Shown piece after piece: positions 1-8,818 of a stretch of 64,000 nucleotides of DNA (within the stretch, counting starts at the first letter, position 1; each line of letters starts with the position of its first letter). The DNA is from CAYPLH01 sp964411505 (lineage in GTDB: Bacteria > Bacillota > Clostridia > CAYPLH01 > DUMO01). The position numbers and the translations under genes were made by a program. The notes beneath the pieces were generated by a model. It saw only the letters and a list, made by a program, of their open reading frames with translations. It ran no database searches and was not told the DNA's origin. The stretch is taken from positions 62,001 through 126,000 of the forward strand of contig CAYPLH010000007.1 in assembly GCA_964411505.1 (NCBI GenBank), in the 5' to 3' direction.

Positions 1-64
1 TCGCCTGAACTTTTGCACATGAACTGGTTTCATCGGTATGCACATGGGTATCATATTTATACAT
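1..64 (-). CDS. PHP-domain metal-dependent phosphoesterase, N-terminal fragment
   Basis: Only the first 21 codons lie in the window; the rest runs off the left edge. The peptide starts MYKYDTHVHTDETSSCAKV. The DTHVHT stretch is the first metal-binding motif of the PHP (polymerase and histidinol phosphatase) superfamily, and many clostridial PHP proteins open with a similar YDTHVHT-SxC sequence. The ATG at 64 follows a G-rich stretch (GGGGGA, about 7 bases upstream) that could serve as ribosome binding site. The gene lies downstream of gatB on the same strand but behind a hairpin terminator, so it is probably a separate unit. The substrate cannot be told from this fragment. Confidence 0.7.
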   Translation of the reverse strand, partial: MYKYDTHVHTDETSSCAKVQA

Positions 65-75
65 TAATTATTTCC

Positions 76-150
76 CCCTAAAAAAGGTGGCTTAGCCACT
101 TTTTTTTGCTAGGGAACCTTATGGTTCCCTTCGACGGATGCTCCGCATTC
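76..150. repeat. Multi-hairpin intergenic repeat, copy 1
   Basis: This roughly 70-bp block has three short palindromes in a row: GGTGGC-tta-GCCAC, AGGGAACC-ttat-GGTTCCCT and GGATGC-tc-cGCATtC. A near-identical block with the same order and orientation occurs at 60971-61043. The differences are a few loop and spacer bases. The two copies sit downstream of unrelated genes, so this is a dispersed intergenic repeat that can also act as a terminator. Confidence 0.8.
80..108 (-). terminator. Rho-independent terminator after gatB
   Basis: On the minus strand a GTGGC/GCCAC stem with a 3-base loop is preceded by a run of A and followed by a run of T. The A and T runs on both sides make it potentially bidirectional. 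It sits about 70 bases past the gatB stop codon and is part of the multi-hairpin repeat. Confidence 0.75.
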
Positions 151-179
151 TTGAGCACCCTCCTTAAAAAAATTACATT

Positions 180-1595
180 TTAATTGTTCAATAATTCTTT
201 TACAATCTTTCCAGCAAGCTCTGCATCTGCCTTTCCCCTAGTCTCCTTCATAATGTAGCCTATTACTGCACCTAAAGCTTTTTCCTTTCCTTCCAAATAT
301 GATTCAACAGCCCTTTGGTTATTTTTAACTGCTTTTTCACAAATGTCCCTTAGGGTGCTTTCATCAATTCCTTCCATATCCTCTTTTGATAGTAGTTCAC
401 TAGCGGGTTTCCCCGTATCAAGCATTTTTTCCAGTGTGTTTCTTGCAATGTTTGAATTGATTTTTTTAGCCTCAGTTAAAACTACAAGCTCGCTTAAATA
501 CTCAGGGGAAATTGAGATGTTGGCATCCTCTTTATCAGCATCAGTAGATAAACGTCTGAATATTGATCCTAAAATATAGTTTGCAGTTGTTTTATAGCTC
601 TTTGATTCATAACAAGCCTTTTCAAAATATTCGGATATTTTCTTATACTTAACCAATAATTCAGCGTCCGCACTAGGCAATCCATATTCTCCTGTAAATC
701 TATTAAGCTTTTTTTGAGGCAGCTCAGGTAATTCGTTTTTCAATTCTTCAATTTCTTCATGGGTAGTGGAAATAGTCACCAAGTCAGGGTCTCTGAAATA
801 TCTGTAATCTTCGGCATCTTCTTTGTCACGCATACTTTCTGTAATATTAAGGTCACTATTATACCTTCTGGTTTCCTGCTCTATTGTTCCTCCGCTTTTT
901 AAAATATCAACCTGCCTAGAAAATTCATATTCCATTGCTTTTGCGATAAAGTTCATTGAATTCATATTTTTTATTTCGACACGGGTTCCAAACTTATCTT
1001 CCCCTGTTTTCCTTACAGAAACATTAACATCATTCCTTAATGAACCTTCCTGCATCTTTACATCTGAAACTCCAATATATTTCATAATCAACCTTAGCTG
1101 CTCTAAATATTCCACAGCCTCATCCGCACTTCTTATATCCGGCTCGGATACAATTTCAATAAGCGGTACTCCACCTCTGTTGTTATCAATGTAAGTATCT
1201 CCCCTTTGGTGTACAAGCTTACCTGCATCCTCCTCAATATGAATACGCCCTATGTTTATTTTCTTCCCAGAGCTCAAGATAATGTGTCCTCTTTCGCATA
1301 AAGGTTTATCATGCTGGGATATCTGATATGCTTTGGGCAAATCCGGATATACATAGTTCTTCCGATCCATCTTTGTAATATTTCTTATATGGCAGTTTGT
1401 GGCCAAACCTGCCTTAATAGCATAATACACAACATTTCTATTTAATTTGGGCAACGTTCCAGGAAGTCCTAAGCATACCGGGCAACAAAGTGTATTTGGT
1501 TCAGCACCAAACTCGGTAGAGCACTGACAGAATATTTTAGTTTTTGTTGAAAGCTCAATATGTGTTTCAAATCCAGCCACTAATTCCCAACTCAT
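180..1595 (-). CDS. gatB: Asp-tRNA(Asn)/Glu-tRNA(Gln) amidotransferase subunit B
   Basis: GatB is the tRNA-binding and kinase subunit of the GatCAB amidotransferase, which converts mischarged Glu-tRNA(Gln) and Asp-tRNA(Asn) to Gln-tRNA and Asn-tRNA in the cytoplasm. The 471 residues are the usual length. The N-terminus shows the family signature (GFETHIELSTKTKIF), then a zinc-type cysteine cluster C23-x-C25 and C38-x2-C41 in a GAEPNT...CPVCLGLPG context. The catalytic cradle follows (DRKNYVYPDLPKAYQISQ, HIEEDAGK) and the C-terminal YqeY-like tRNA-binding tail ends in an ETRGKAD motif. The start overlaps the gatA stop by four bases, indicating coupled translation. It is the last gene of the aspS-gatC-gatA-gatB series. 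Confidence 0.97.
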   Translation of the reverse strand: MSWELVAGFETHIELSTKTKIFCQCSTEFGAEPNTLCCPVCLGLPGTLPKLNRNVVYYAIKAGLATNCHIRNITKMDRKNYVYPDLPKAYQISQHDKPLCERGHIILSSGKKINIGRIHIEEDAGKLVHQRGDTYIDNNRGGVPLIEIVSEPDIRSADEAVEYLEQLRLIMKYIGVSDVKMQEGSLRNDVNVSVRKTGEDKFGTRVEIKNMNSMNFIAKAMEYEFSRQVDILKSGGTIEQETRRYNSDLNITESMRDKEDAEDYRYFRDPDLVTISTTHEEIEELKNELPELPQKKLNRFTGEYGLPSADAELLVKYKKISEYFEKACYESKSYKTTANYILGSIFRRLSTDADKEDANISISPEYLSELVVLTEAKKINSNIARNTLEKMLDTGKPASELLSKEDMEGIDESTLRDICEKAVKNNQRAVESYLEGKEKALGAVIGYIMKETRGKADAELAGKIVKELLNN

Positions 1596-3058
1596 AACAT
1601 CACCCCTATTTCCTTACTCTTGTAAATAGTATCATGTGTAAGCTTTTCATACTGATACGCAGCGTTCAATATTTTAGCATCTTCAAATTTGTCACCAATA
1701 ATTTGTATTCCTATCGGGAGACCCTTCTGGTCAAAGCCGCATGGCATAGACACTGCCGGTAGGCCTGTTAAATTTGCTAGTGCTGTGCAAATATTAGAAA
1801 GATAATTATCTGCAAGGTCAGATAAAGTGAAATTTGTTTCATATGCGGTGTCTGGAACAGTTGGAGCTAATATTACATCGCAATCAGCAAAGGCAGCCTT
1901 AAATGACTTAATAATTGAACCTCTCAGCTTCCAAGCTTTTTTGTAATATGAATCATAACGTTCTGCACTTAAAACATAGGTTCCAAACAGAATTCTCCTT
2001 TTAACTTCCCTGCCAAAACCCTCGCTCCTTGTCTTAAATATCATATCAGTTGTATCATTGTACTTTGGTGTTGTATACCCATAACATATTCCATCGTATC
2101 GACCCATGTTTGATGAAATTTCAGCACAAGCCAGAATGTAATAAACAGGTAATGTATATTCCATCTCCGGAATATTGATTTTTACTATTTGTACTCCCAA
2201 TTTTTCAAACGCATTTAAAGCCTTGTCAACAGCTTCTTTCACATCATCACTTACACCCTCAAAATATTCGTTCAAAATTCCCACTTTCATACCCTTTATA
2301 CTGTTTTCTAAAGTTGATTGTGCATTGCACCTTTTTCCGCAGGAAGTTGCATCCTTTTTATCATACAATGAAATGGCATCATACACAATAGCGGCATCTT
2401 CAACACTTGATGTTATAGGTCCTATTTGATCAAAACTGGAAGCACACGCAATAAGACCATATCTTGACACAGCTCCATAGGTTGGCTTTAACCCTACCAG
2501 ACCACAAAAGCTCGCAGGCTGTCTTATTGATCCACCAGTGTCAGAGCCTAGCCCATATACTGCGATATTCCCTGCAACTGCTGAAGCAACTCCTCCAGAG
2601 CTCCCTCCTGCAACTCGAGTTGTGTCATGCGGGTTCAGTGCTCCTCCAAAAATCGAAGTCTCATTGGTTGAACCCATTGCAAACTCATCCATATTGGTTT
2701 TACCTAGTAAAACAGCATTTTGGTTTTGTAGTATCTCCCAGACTGTAGCATCATAAACAGGTATATATTCCTCAAGCATTTTGGAACAGCATGTTGTTTC
2801 AATGTTTTTCGTGGATATGTTATCCTTTAGGGTCATTGGTATTCCTTCAAGCGGCATCAATTCTTCGCCCTTTGCGATTTTTTCATCAACCCTTTTAGCC
2901 GCCAAAAGTGCAGCATCCTGTGTGATCCTGACATATGCATTTAGTGTTTTGTTTTCTTTTTCTATCTCAGTTAGGTACCTTTTTGTTAGCTCAGTGCAGG
3001 ATATTTGTTTTGTTTTCAAAAGATTGTTCAAATGTTTTATATTACTTAACCTTTTCAT
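1592..3058 (-). CDS. gatA: Asp-tRNA(Asn)/Glu-tRNA(Gln) amidotransferase subunit A
   Basis: GatA is the amidase-signature glutaminase subunit of GatCAB; it releases ammonia from glutamine and passes it to the GatB active site. The 488 residues match the family. The Ser-cisSer-Lys triad is visible as Lys78 (MTLKDN), Ser153 (GGSSGG) and Ser177 (GSDTGGSIRQPA), close to the S. aureus numbering. The glycine- and serine-rich amidase signature follows. The gene overlaps gatC by four bases at its start and gatB by four bases at its end, so the three subunits are translationally coupled. Confidence 0.97.
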   Translation of the reverse strand: MKRLSNIKHLNNLLKTKQISCTELTKRYLTEIEKENKTLNAYVRITQDAALLAAKRVDEKIAKGEELMPLEGIPMTLKDNISTKNIETTCCSKMLEEYIPVYDATVWEILQNQNAVLLGKTNMDEFAMGSTNETSIFGGALNPHDTTRVAGGSSGGVASAVAGNIAVYGLGSDTGGSIRQPASFCGLVGLKPTYGAVSRYGLIACASSFDQIGPITSSVEDAAIVYDAISLYDKKDATSCGKRCNAQSTLENSIKGMKVGILNEYFEGVSDDVKEAVDKALNAFEKLGVQIVKINIPEMEYTLPVYYILACAEISSNMGRYDGICYGYTTPKYNDTTDMIFKTRSEGFGREVKRRILFGTYVLSAERYDSYYKKAWKLRGSIIKSFKAAFADCDVILAPTVPDTAYETNFTLSDLADNYLSNICTALANLTGLPAVSMPCGFDQKGLPIGIQIIGDKFEDAKILNAAYQYEKLTHDTIYKSKEIGVML

Positions 3059-3354
3059 AGATACCCCCTATTGTTCCGCTCTCTTTTGATAATAAAATAG
3101 CCATCTTCTCCGCCATCCCGACTCTTTAGTACCAGCTCTCTATCAAGGGATTTTACAACCTCATCCTCATGAAAAGCATTTACTATATTACTTATATCAT
3201 CAAAATCCTCTAACTCATCATCTTCTACACTTTTTATTGTATCTGCAAATCCTATTAGTTTGTTCATGTCAAAAATCCATGACTCTATTTCCTCTTCTTC
3301 AATATATAACATAGCTAACTTTGCTATTTTTAAAACATCATCCCTTTTGACCAT
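3055..3354 (-). CDS. gatC: Asp-tRNA(Asn)/Glu-tRNA(Gln) amidotransferase subunit C
   Basis: GatC is the small scaffold subunit that wraps around the GatA-GatB interface. The 99-residue protein has the expected N-terminal helices (VLKIAKLAMLYIEEEEIESW), an acidic linker and a short basic tail. The ATG follows AAGGAG at good spacing. It lies 161 bases downstream of aspS and overlaps gatA by four bases. The sequence is divergent, as is usual for GatC, but position and size make the call firm. Confidence 0.92.
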   Translation of the reverse strand: MVKRDDVLKIAKLAMLYIEEEEIESWIFDMNKLIGFADTIKSVEDDELEDFDDISNIVNAFHEDEVVKSLDRELVLKSRDGGEDGYFIIKRERNNRGYL

Positions 3355-3515
3355 TTTTTCAACTCCTTAATAACAAAATTTTATATAAACCACCACTTAT
3401 TGCGTAAATCATTACCCCCTAGAGAATATCCTTTTTAATTTCTTTGTTCCAAATTTTAAGCTCTTCTTTGCCTTGGGAAATTTTACGAAACAAATACCTT
3501 GTGTGATTCCGACAA

Positions 3516-5264
3516 TTATCTTAATTTAATATGAACTTCCCGAAGCTGTTGTTCTGTAACTTCACAAGGTGCACTTGTCATCAAATCTTGCGCATTTCCG
3601 TTCATGGGGAATGCGATAACTTCTCTTATATTTTCTTCTCCAGTCAAAAGCATTATTATTCTATCAATACCTGGTGCCATTCCTGCATGTGGTGGGGCTC
3701 CAAATTTAAATGCGTTATATAGTGCCGAAAACTTACTCTTTAGTTCATCTTCGGTATAACCGGCTAATTTAAAAGCTTTTAGCATAATATCAATATCATG
3801 ATTTCTTACCGCACCCGAAGAAATTTCTACTCCATTACATACTACATCGTACTGATGTGCTAGAATTTCAAGAGGATCTTTATTTAGGAGCGAATCCAAT
3901 CCTCCCTGAGGCATTGAAAAAGGATTATGAGTAAACGCAAGGTTGCCAGTTTGTTCATCAATTTCATACATAGGAAAATCAACAATAAAACACATTTCAA
4001 ACTTCTTTTCATCTATAAGGTCAAGCTTTTTGGCAAGCTCACTCCTTATTTGACCAGCCAGTTTGGGCGCGTGTTCTTTACTGTCTGCAATGAAGAACAT
4101 AACACAATCGGGTTTGAGATTTGCGCGCTCTATAAGCTCTTTTCTGTCATTCTCAGATAAAAATTTGTCTATTGGTCCATTAAAACTCATTTGTTCATCA
4201 ACCTTTATATATCCTAATCCCTTCATCCCTATATCCATGGCATATTTCAACATATTCTCAAAAAAACTTCTAGGTTGCGTTGAACAATTATCAACATTTA
4301 TTGCCCGCACTGTCTTTTTTCGAAAGGGTGCAAAATCGGTATTTTCAAATAAATCGCTAATATCAATTATCTGGAGCGGGTTTCGAAGGTCAGGTTTATC
4401 AGTACCATATTTTAACATAGCCTCCTTATAGGGTATCCTTGCAAAAGGTGGCTTCGTTACGCACTGATTGGAAAATTTGCTGAACGTTTGGTAAAGCACA
4501 TCCTCCGCAACAGATAATACATCTTCCTGTTCCGCAAAAGACATTTCAAAATCCAATTGATAAAACTCACCCGGTGAGCGATCTGCTCTGGCATCCTCAT
4601 CTCTAAAACATGGCGCTATTTGAAAGTACCTGTCAAAACCCGAAACCATCAAAAGCTGTTTAAAAATTTGAGGAGCCTGCGGAAGTGCATAAAACTTTCC
4701 TTTATGCTTTCGACTGGGTATAATATAATCTCTAGCGCCTTCAGGTGAGGACGATGTTAATATTGGAGTTTGTATTTCCAAAAAACCCTTATCCTCCATC
4801 TTTTTTCTTAAGAACGAAATAATCTGAGATCGTAGTATAATATTCTTATTAACTTCTTTATTTCTTAAATCAAGGAATCTATACTTTAAGCGCAAATCTT
4901 CCTTTGTATCCTTAGAAGAAGTTATCTCAAAAGGCAAAGCTTCTCTCACCCTGTTAAGTAAAGTTAACACTTCAGCAACTATTTCAATTGTGCCTGTTTC
5001 TAATTTTAAGTTTATTGTCTCCTCGTCTCTTTTTACTACCGTTCCAGAAACTGTTATTACACTTTCCCTCGCAATGTTTTTTATAAGGCTCTCATCATGA
5101 ACCACTATTTGAACTATGCCATACTGATCCCTAAGATCAATAAATTTTACTCCGCCATGATCCCTTATGTTTTCAAACCAACCTGACACAGTAACCTTTT
5201 GTCCCATGTCGCTTTCTCGTATTTCACCGCAGGTATGAGTGCGGTATTTATTTACTCTTGTCAT
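3516..5264 (-). CDS. aspS: Aspartyl-tRNA synthetase, bacterial type, probably non-discriminating
   Basis: Class II synthetase that charges tRNA(Asp) and, with GatCAB next door, probably also tRNA(Asn). The 582 residues cover the OB-fold anticodon-binding domain (about 1-110), the class II catalytic core with motif 2 (FRDEDARADRSPGEFYQLD), the bacterial GAD insertion domain and motif 3 (GMAPGIDRIIML). His36 in RDHGG sits where E. coli AspRS has Leu30. A His here is a known trait of several non-discriminating bacterial AspRSs; applying it to this enzyme is inference. The ATG follows AAGGAAG. The gene is led by a T-box riboswitch and heads the aspS-gatCAB series. Confidence 0.96.
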   Translation of the reverse strand: MTRVNKYRTHTCGEIRESDMGQKVTVSGWFENIRDHGGVKFIDLRDQYGIVQIVVHDESLIKNIARESVITVSGTVVKRDEETINLKLETGTIEIVAEVLTLLNRVREALPFEITSSKDTKEDLRLKYRFLDLRNKEVNKNIILRSQIISFLRKKMEDKGFLEIQTPILTSSSPEGARDYIIPSRKHKGKFYALPQAPQIFKQLLMVSGFDRYFQIAPCFRDEDARADRSPGEFYQLDFEMSFAEQEDVLSVAEDVLYQTFSKFSNQCVTKPPFARIPYKEAMLKYGTDKPDLRNPLQIIDISDLFENTDFAPFRKKTVRAINVDNCSTQPRSFFENMLKYAMDIGMKGLGYIKVDEQMSFNGPIDKFLSENDRKELIERANLKPDCVMFFIADSKEHAPKLAGQIRSELAKKLDLIDEKKFEMCFIVDFPMYEIDEQTGNLAFTHNPFSMPQGGLDSLLNKDPLEILAHQYDVVCNGVEISSGAVRNHDIDIMLKAFKLAGYTEDELKSKFSALYNAFKFGAPPHAGMAPGIDRIIMLLTGEENIREVIAFPMNGNAQDLMTSAPCEVTEQQLREVHIKLR

Positions 5265-5367
5265 TATGAACTTCCTTTCTACTCTTTCATTAAACTATTA
5301 TAATGTTCTAATTTACTTTAATAAGCATATATATTGATTCTGCTTATGACAAATTAAATTTACAAAT

Positions 5368-5401
5368 AAAAAAACCCCTCCATCCCTAAGGGACGAAAGA
5401 G
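5368..5401 (-). terminator. Terminator of the T-box leader
   Basis: On the minus strand CTCTTTCGTCCC pairs over 12 positions (with G-U pairs) with GGGATGGAGGGG across a TTA loop, then seven T. It competes with the antiterminator formed by the T-box sequence. Confidence 0.9.
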
Positions 5402-5640
5402 TTTGCATTCATTCGCGGTGCCACCCTGCTTAGCTAATTATTTTAGCTCACTCAAAATACATAAGCATGTATTTGCCGCTTTAACGCTCGGATGCGTTTG
5501 AGTCTACTCTTGCATATGCAATTTCGGTCAAAAGCTCAAGGATGTTCTTCGTTTTAGATTAATTGTAATAGCCTCTCACCAACGCTATCTCTCTGTAACA
5601 TTAAATCTAAACTACTCTTCCTATCATTGCTGTATGTTTT
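5368..5640 (-). promoter_or_regulatory. T-box riboswitch of aspS-gatCAB with GAAC specifier loop
   Basis: The minus strand contains the T-box sequence AGGGTGGCACCGCG (5427-5414), which pairs with the uncharged tRNA acceptor end. It is followed by a 12-bp terminator stem (5401-5375) and a T run. Upstream is a stem I with an apical AGAGAG...GGTGAGAGGC region and a specifier loop. The loop has AGTA on its 5' side (5616-5613) and GAA-GAAC-A on its 3' side (5550-5543), closed by AGGA/TCCT. By position the specifier is AAC (Asn, 5546-5544). It overlaps a GAA (Glu, 5547-5545). The element should lift termination when tRNA(Asn), and possibly tRNA(Glu), is uncharged. Confidence 0.93.
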
Positions 5641-5647
5641 TATTATT

Positions 5648-5676
5648 ATTATAACCAGTTTTATTAAAAAGTTCAA
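5648..5676 (-). promoter_or_regulatory. Sigma-A promoter of the aspS T-box leader
   Basis: Minus strand TTGAAC (5676-5671), a 17-base spacer and TATAAT (5653-5648). The predicted start is just upstream of the T-box stem I. Confidence 0.8.
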
Positions 5677-5751
5677 CCAATTTTTTTCAAATCGTGTTTA
5701 TACTATGATCCGCTTCAGTTTCTTTTATTAAAAAGTACTTTCGAAAAACAT

Positions 5752-5811
5752 CTAAACCTGAAATGGCTGTAATTTAAACTCCTGAACAGGTCTGACTGAA
5801 GTTTTATCCAT
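5752..5811 (-). CDS. Possible 19-residue micropeptide or gene remnant behind trkH
   Basis: The trkH stop codon lies inside a strong AGGAGG site, and seven bases later an ATG opens a frame reading MDKTSVRPVQEFKLQPFQV before a TAG. The ribosome site looks purposeful. The peptide matches nothing I recognise. It may be the degraded start of a lost third gene of the trk unit or a real micropeptide; nothing more can be supported. Confidence 0.3.
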   Translation of the reverse strand: MDKTSVRPVQEFKLQPFQV

Positions 5812-5821
5812 TAACTACCTC

Positions 5822-7330
5822 CTACATCTCGTTTGTCCACAGTTTCCTATTAAATAATATAATAATTGTAAACAATTCAAGTCTCCCTAGCAGCATAAGT
5901 ACTGACATAAGTAATTTGCTGAAATCGGTAAATTCACTATAATTACGCATAGGTCCCACAAATTCAAATCCAGGTCCAATATTGCCAAGTGTTGCAATTG
6001 CAGCACTCGCCGCGCTTGTGATACTTATTCCCTCTAGAGAAAGTCCCAAAGTACCTGCTATAAAAATAAGAATATAAAGAAAAACGAAACTGAATATGCT
6101 ATAAATTGTATCAGTTTGTAAGGTCCTATCACCTAACTTTACAGGTATTACAGCCCTTGGATGTATTATTTTTTGGGTCTCCCTCCTAACAAGCTTTGCT
6201 AATGCAATTATCCTGATCCCCTTTATACCTCCCGCAGTAGAGCCTGCGCAACCTCCGATAAACATTAAAACAAAAAGTATGGTTTTTCCAAATGTTGGCC
6301 ATTGGTCAAAATCAACAGATGTATACCCGGTTGTAGATATTATGGAACTCACTTGAAAAAATGCATGTTCAAGTGAGTTCCATATGTTTGAGAAAAATTC
6401 TCTATTAATGCTTAGTGCAATTAAAATTGTACTAATTGTTATTGTCCCATAATAAAACCGTAACTCCTGATTTTTTAATGCTTCTTTCCACCTTCCTCTG
6501 TATATAGCATAATAGAGCGAAAAGTTTGTTGAAGCTAACACCATAAATACCGAAATAACAAGGTTTATATATGTGCTATTATATGCCCCTATACTGGTGT
6601 TTTTTATGGAAAGTCCTCCGGTTCCTACTGTACCAAAAGTATGAATAATAGAATCAAATAAGGGCATCCTGCCAATAACTAGAAGAACAATCTGTACCAT
6701 GGTCATGATAATATATGTAATATATAATACCCTAGCAGTATCCTTTATTCTTGGTACAAGCCTGTCTGCAATAGGCCCCGGGATTTCTGCTTTATATAAT
6801 TGAAAGCTGCCGATGCCAAGAGCAGGCAAAAGTGCAACTGTAAAAACAAGAATACCCATACCACCAATCCAGTGGGTAAAGGACCGCCAGAATAATATTC
6901 CATGGAACATCACTTCTATATCATTTAATATAGTTGCTCCTGTTGTAGTAAATCCTGATACAACCTCAAAAAATGCATCTACAAAATGGGGAATGCTTCC
7001 TGTAATAATAAATGGCAAGCATCCAAAAAGACAAACCAGAACCCAGCCGGAAGAAACTATCGCAAGAGATTCTTTAACCTTAATTACACTCCTTTTGCCA
7101 TTTCCATTTTCAGTGGCCCCACTCCCATTCTTGCTATTTTTAAGTATATGTAAATGTCCTCCGAAATAATACATCAGGTATCCGACAAGTGCATTTAGAA
7201 TAATACATATCAAAAATGCCCACCAATCATTTTCTCCATATAATACTGATACAGCAAATGGCAGAACCATGCAAGCTCCCTCAATGAGCAGCAGACTCCC
7301 CAGAATCTTTATTACGATTCCAAAGTTCAT
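5822..7330 (-). CDS. trkH: Trk/Ktr-type potassium uptake membrane subunit
   Basis: Integral membrane, ion-conducting subunit of a Trk potassium uptake system in the cytoplasmic membrane. The protein (about 502 residues from this start) shows the repeated selectivity-filter loops of the TrkH/KtrB superfamily: SGFTTTGAT, FGTVGTGGLS, SSIISTTGYTSVDF and a last ATLGNIGPGF loop. It also has HWIGGMGILVF and GGCAGSTAGGIKG. The start at 7330 is chosen because AAGGAGGG lies just upstream. A longer in-frame reading begins at 7414 but would overlap trkA by 134 bases and lacks such a site. It still overlaps trkA by 50 bases, so the two are probably co-translated. Confidence 0.93.
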   Translation of the reverse strand: MNFGIVIKILGSLLLIEGACMVLPFAVSVLYGENDWWAFLICIILNALVGYLMYYFGGHLHILKNSKNGSGATENGNGKRSVIKVKESLAIVSSGWVLVCLFGCLPFIITGSIPHFVDAFFEVVSGFTTTGATILNDIEVMFHGILFWRSFTHWIGGMGILVFTVALLPALGIGSFQLYKAEIPGPIADRLVPRIKDTARVLYITYIIMTMVQIVLLVIGRMPLFDSIIHTFGTVGTGGLSIKNTSIGAYNSTYINLVISVFMVLASTNFSLYYAIYRGRWKEALKNQELRFYYGTITISTILIALSINREFFSNIWNSLEHAFFQVSSIISTTGYTSVDFDQWPTFGKTILFVLMFIGGCAGSTAGGIKGIRIIALAKLVRRETQKIIHPRAVIPVKLGDRTLQTDTIYSIFSFVFLYILIFIAGTLGLSLEGISITSAASAAIATLGNIGPGFEFVGPMRNYSEFTDFSKLLMSVLMLLGRLELFTIIILFNRKLWTNEM

Positions 7331-8687
7331 GGAACAACCCTCCTTTTGAAGGCTTGAAAAATGTTTCAAGCTCTTGCAAATGGGAAGACAGGCAAAATAA
7401 CACAAATCTGTCACCAGGGTAGATTATGGAGCTTCCATTTGGGATTATTACCTTTCCGTTATGTGAAATAGCTCCGATAATTATACCTTTTGGAAGTCCA
7501 AGCTTTGCTATTTCCTTCCCAACTATAACCATTTCCTTATCTGCAAGTATTTCTGTTACCTCTGCTTGTCCTCCAAGCAAGAGAGATACTGACATAACTT
7601 TCCCACCTCTTATAAATTTTAATATATCTCCAACAATAATATCAACAGGGCTTAGAGCAATGTCAACTCCTAATTTTTCAGTAAGCTGTGCATAACTCGG
7701 CTTGCTTACCTTGGCAATAACCTTTTTTACACCTGCTTGTTTTGCCAATAGTGTCATTAAAAGGTTTTCCTCGTCATAACCTGTAACACCTATAAAAGCG
7801 TCCATTGAGGATATATCTTCATCCATAAGGAGGTCCCCGTCAGTTCCGTCTCCGCAAATTACGAGAACGTTGTCAAGTTTTTCAGAAAGATACTGGCATC
7901 TATCCTTGTCTTGCTCGATAATCTTTACCAGTACTCCCTGTAGCGAAAGTTTTTCGCCCAAATAATAACCAATTTTACTACCGCCTAGAATCATAACTTT
8001 TCTAATACTTTTTACAGGTAATACGGACTTATTATTATCATGTATTGAGTCAATGCTTTCTTTTTTACCTATAATGTATATAGTGTCATCATCATAAATA
8101 CGAGTTGAGCCATCTGGTATTATTATTTCATTACCTCTTGATATTGCTGCTATCAAAAGGCCTTCCATCCTGCCCAAATCCTTAATTTGCCTGCCTGAAA
8201 ATCCTGCAAAACTTGATGCAGGAAAATCTGCCATGATAATTCTGCCTTCTGCAAAGTCTTCAGAATAAAAAGAATAACTTTTAAGAAGATATCTTACAAT
8301 TACCTTTGCAATAGCAAGTTCAGGATTAATAATATAATCAATATCCATAGCTGATTTAATAAAGTCTCTATTGTTTGCATACTCAGGATCTCGTATACGT
8401 GCAATAGCTTTCTTGCAGCCTAACTTTTTAGCAAGGGTGCAAATAATAATATTTGCCTCATCACTATCAGTAACTGTAATAATCAGGTCATAGGTATTGA
8501 TTTCTGCTTCCTTCAATGCATCAATCTGAAGTCCGCTTGCCCTGATAACCAGAGCATCAACATGGTCTGTTATTTTTTCAAGAACCTCAGAGTCTGAATC
8601 CATTATGGTGATTAAAATATCTTTTCCCGATATAGCATTGGCAAGTTTATATCCCAGCTTGCCTGCACCTACTATCATAACTTTCAC
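7281..8687 (-). CDS. trkA: Trk system potassium uptake regulatory protein TrkA
   Basis: Cytoplasmic gating subunit of the Trk potassium transporter. The 468 residues contain two RCK halves. Each has a Rossmann NAD-binding RCK_N domain (GAGKLGYKLA at the N-terminus, then LGGSKIGYYLGEKL near residue 235) followed by an RCK_C domain. This matches the double-length TrkA type. It precedes and overlaps trkH. The start reads MKVMIVGAGKLG on a GTG codon behind GGAAGAGG. No regulator is next to it; a short candidate peptide frame lies in the leader region upstream. Confidence 0.95.
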   Translation of the reverse strand: MKVMIVGAGKLGYKLANAISGKDILITIMDSDSEVLEKITDHVDALVIRASGLQIDALKEAEINTYDLIITVTDSDEANIIICTLAKKLGCKKAIARIRDPEYANNRDFIKSAMDIDYIINPELAIAKVIVRYLLKSYSFYSEDFAEGRIIMADFPASSFAGFSGRQIKDLGRMEGLLIAAISRGNEIIIPDGSTRIYDDDTIYIIGKKESIDSIHDNNKSVLPVKSIRKVMILGGSKIGYYLGEKLSLQGVLVKIIEQDKDRCQYLSEKLDNVLVICGDGTDGDLLMDEDISSMDAFIGVTGYDEENLLMTLLAKQAGVKKVIAKVSKPSYAQLTEKLGVDIALSPVDIIVGDILKFIRGGKVMSVSLLLGGQAEVTEILADKEMVIVGKEIAKLGLPKGIIIGAISHNGKVIIPNGSSIIYPGDRFVLFCLSSHLQELETFFKPSKGGLFHELWNRNKDSGESAAH

Positions 8688-8818
8688 AATAAATCCTCTT
8701 CCTTCTATACAAAATCACATAATTAGTATTTGATTGTTACCAAAAAACAAACAAAAATCTGTAAACCACATAAAAACCGACCCTTACAAAACAACTGCAA
8801 AGGCATTTGGAAAGCCTC

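Noticed and set aside
7331..7414. 28-residue extension of TrkH
   Set aside because: It would overlap trkA by 134 bases, whereas ATG 7330 has a strong AAGGAGGG site and fits family starts.
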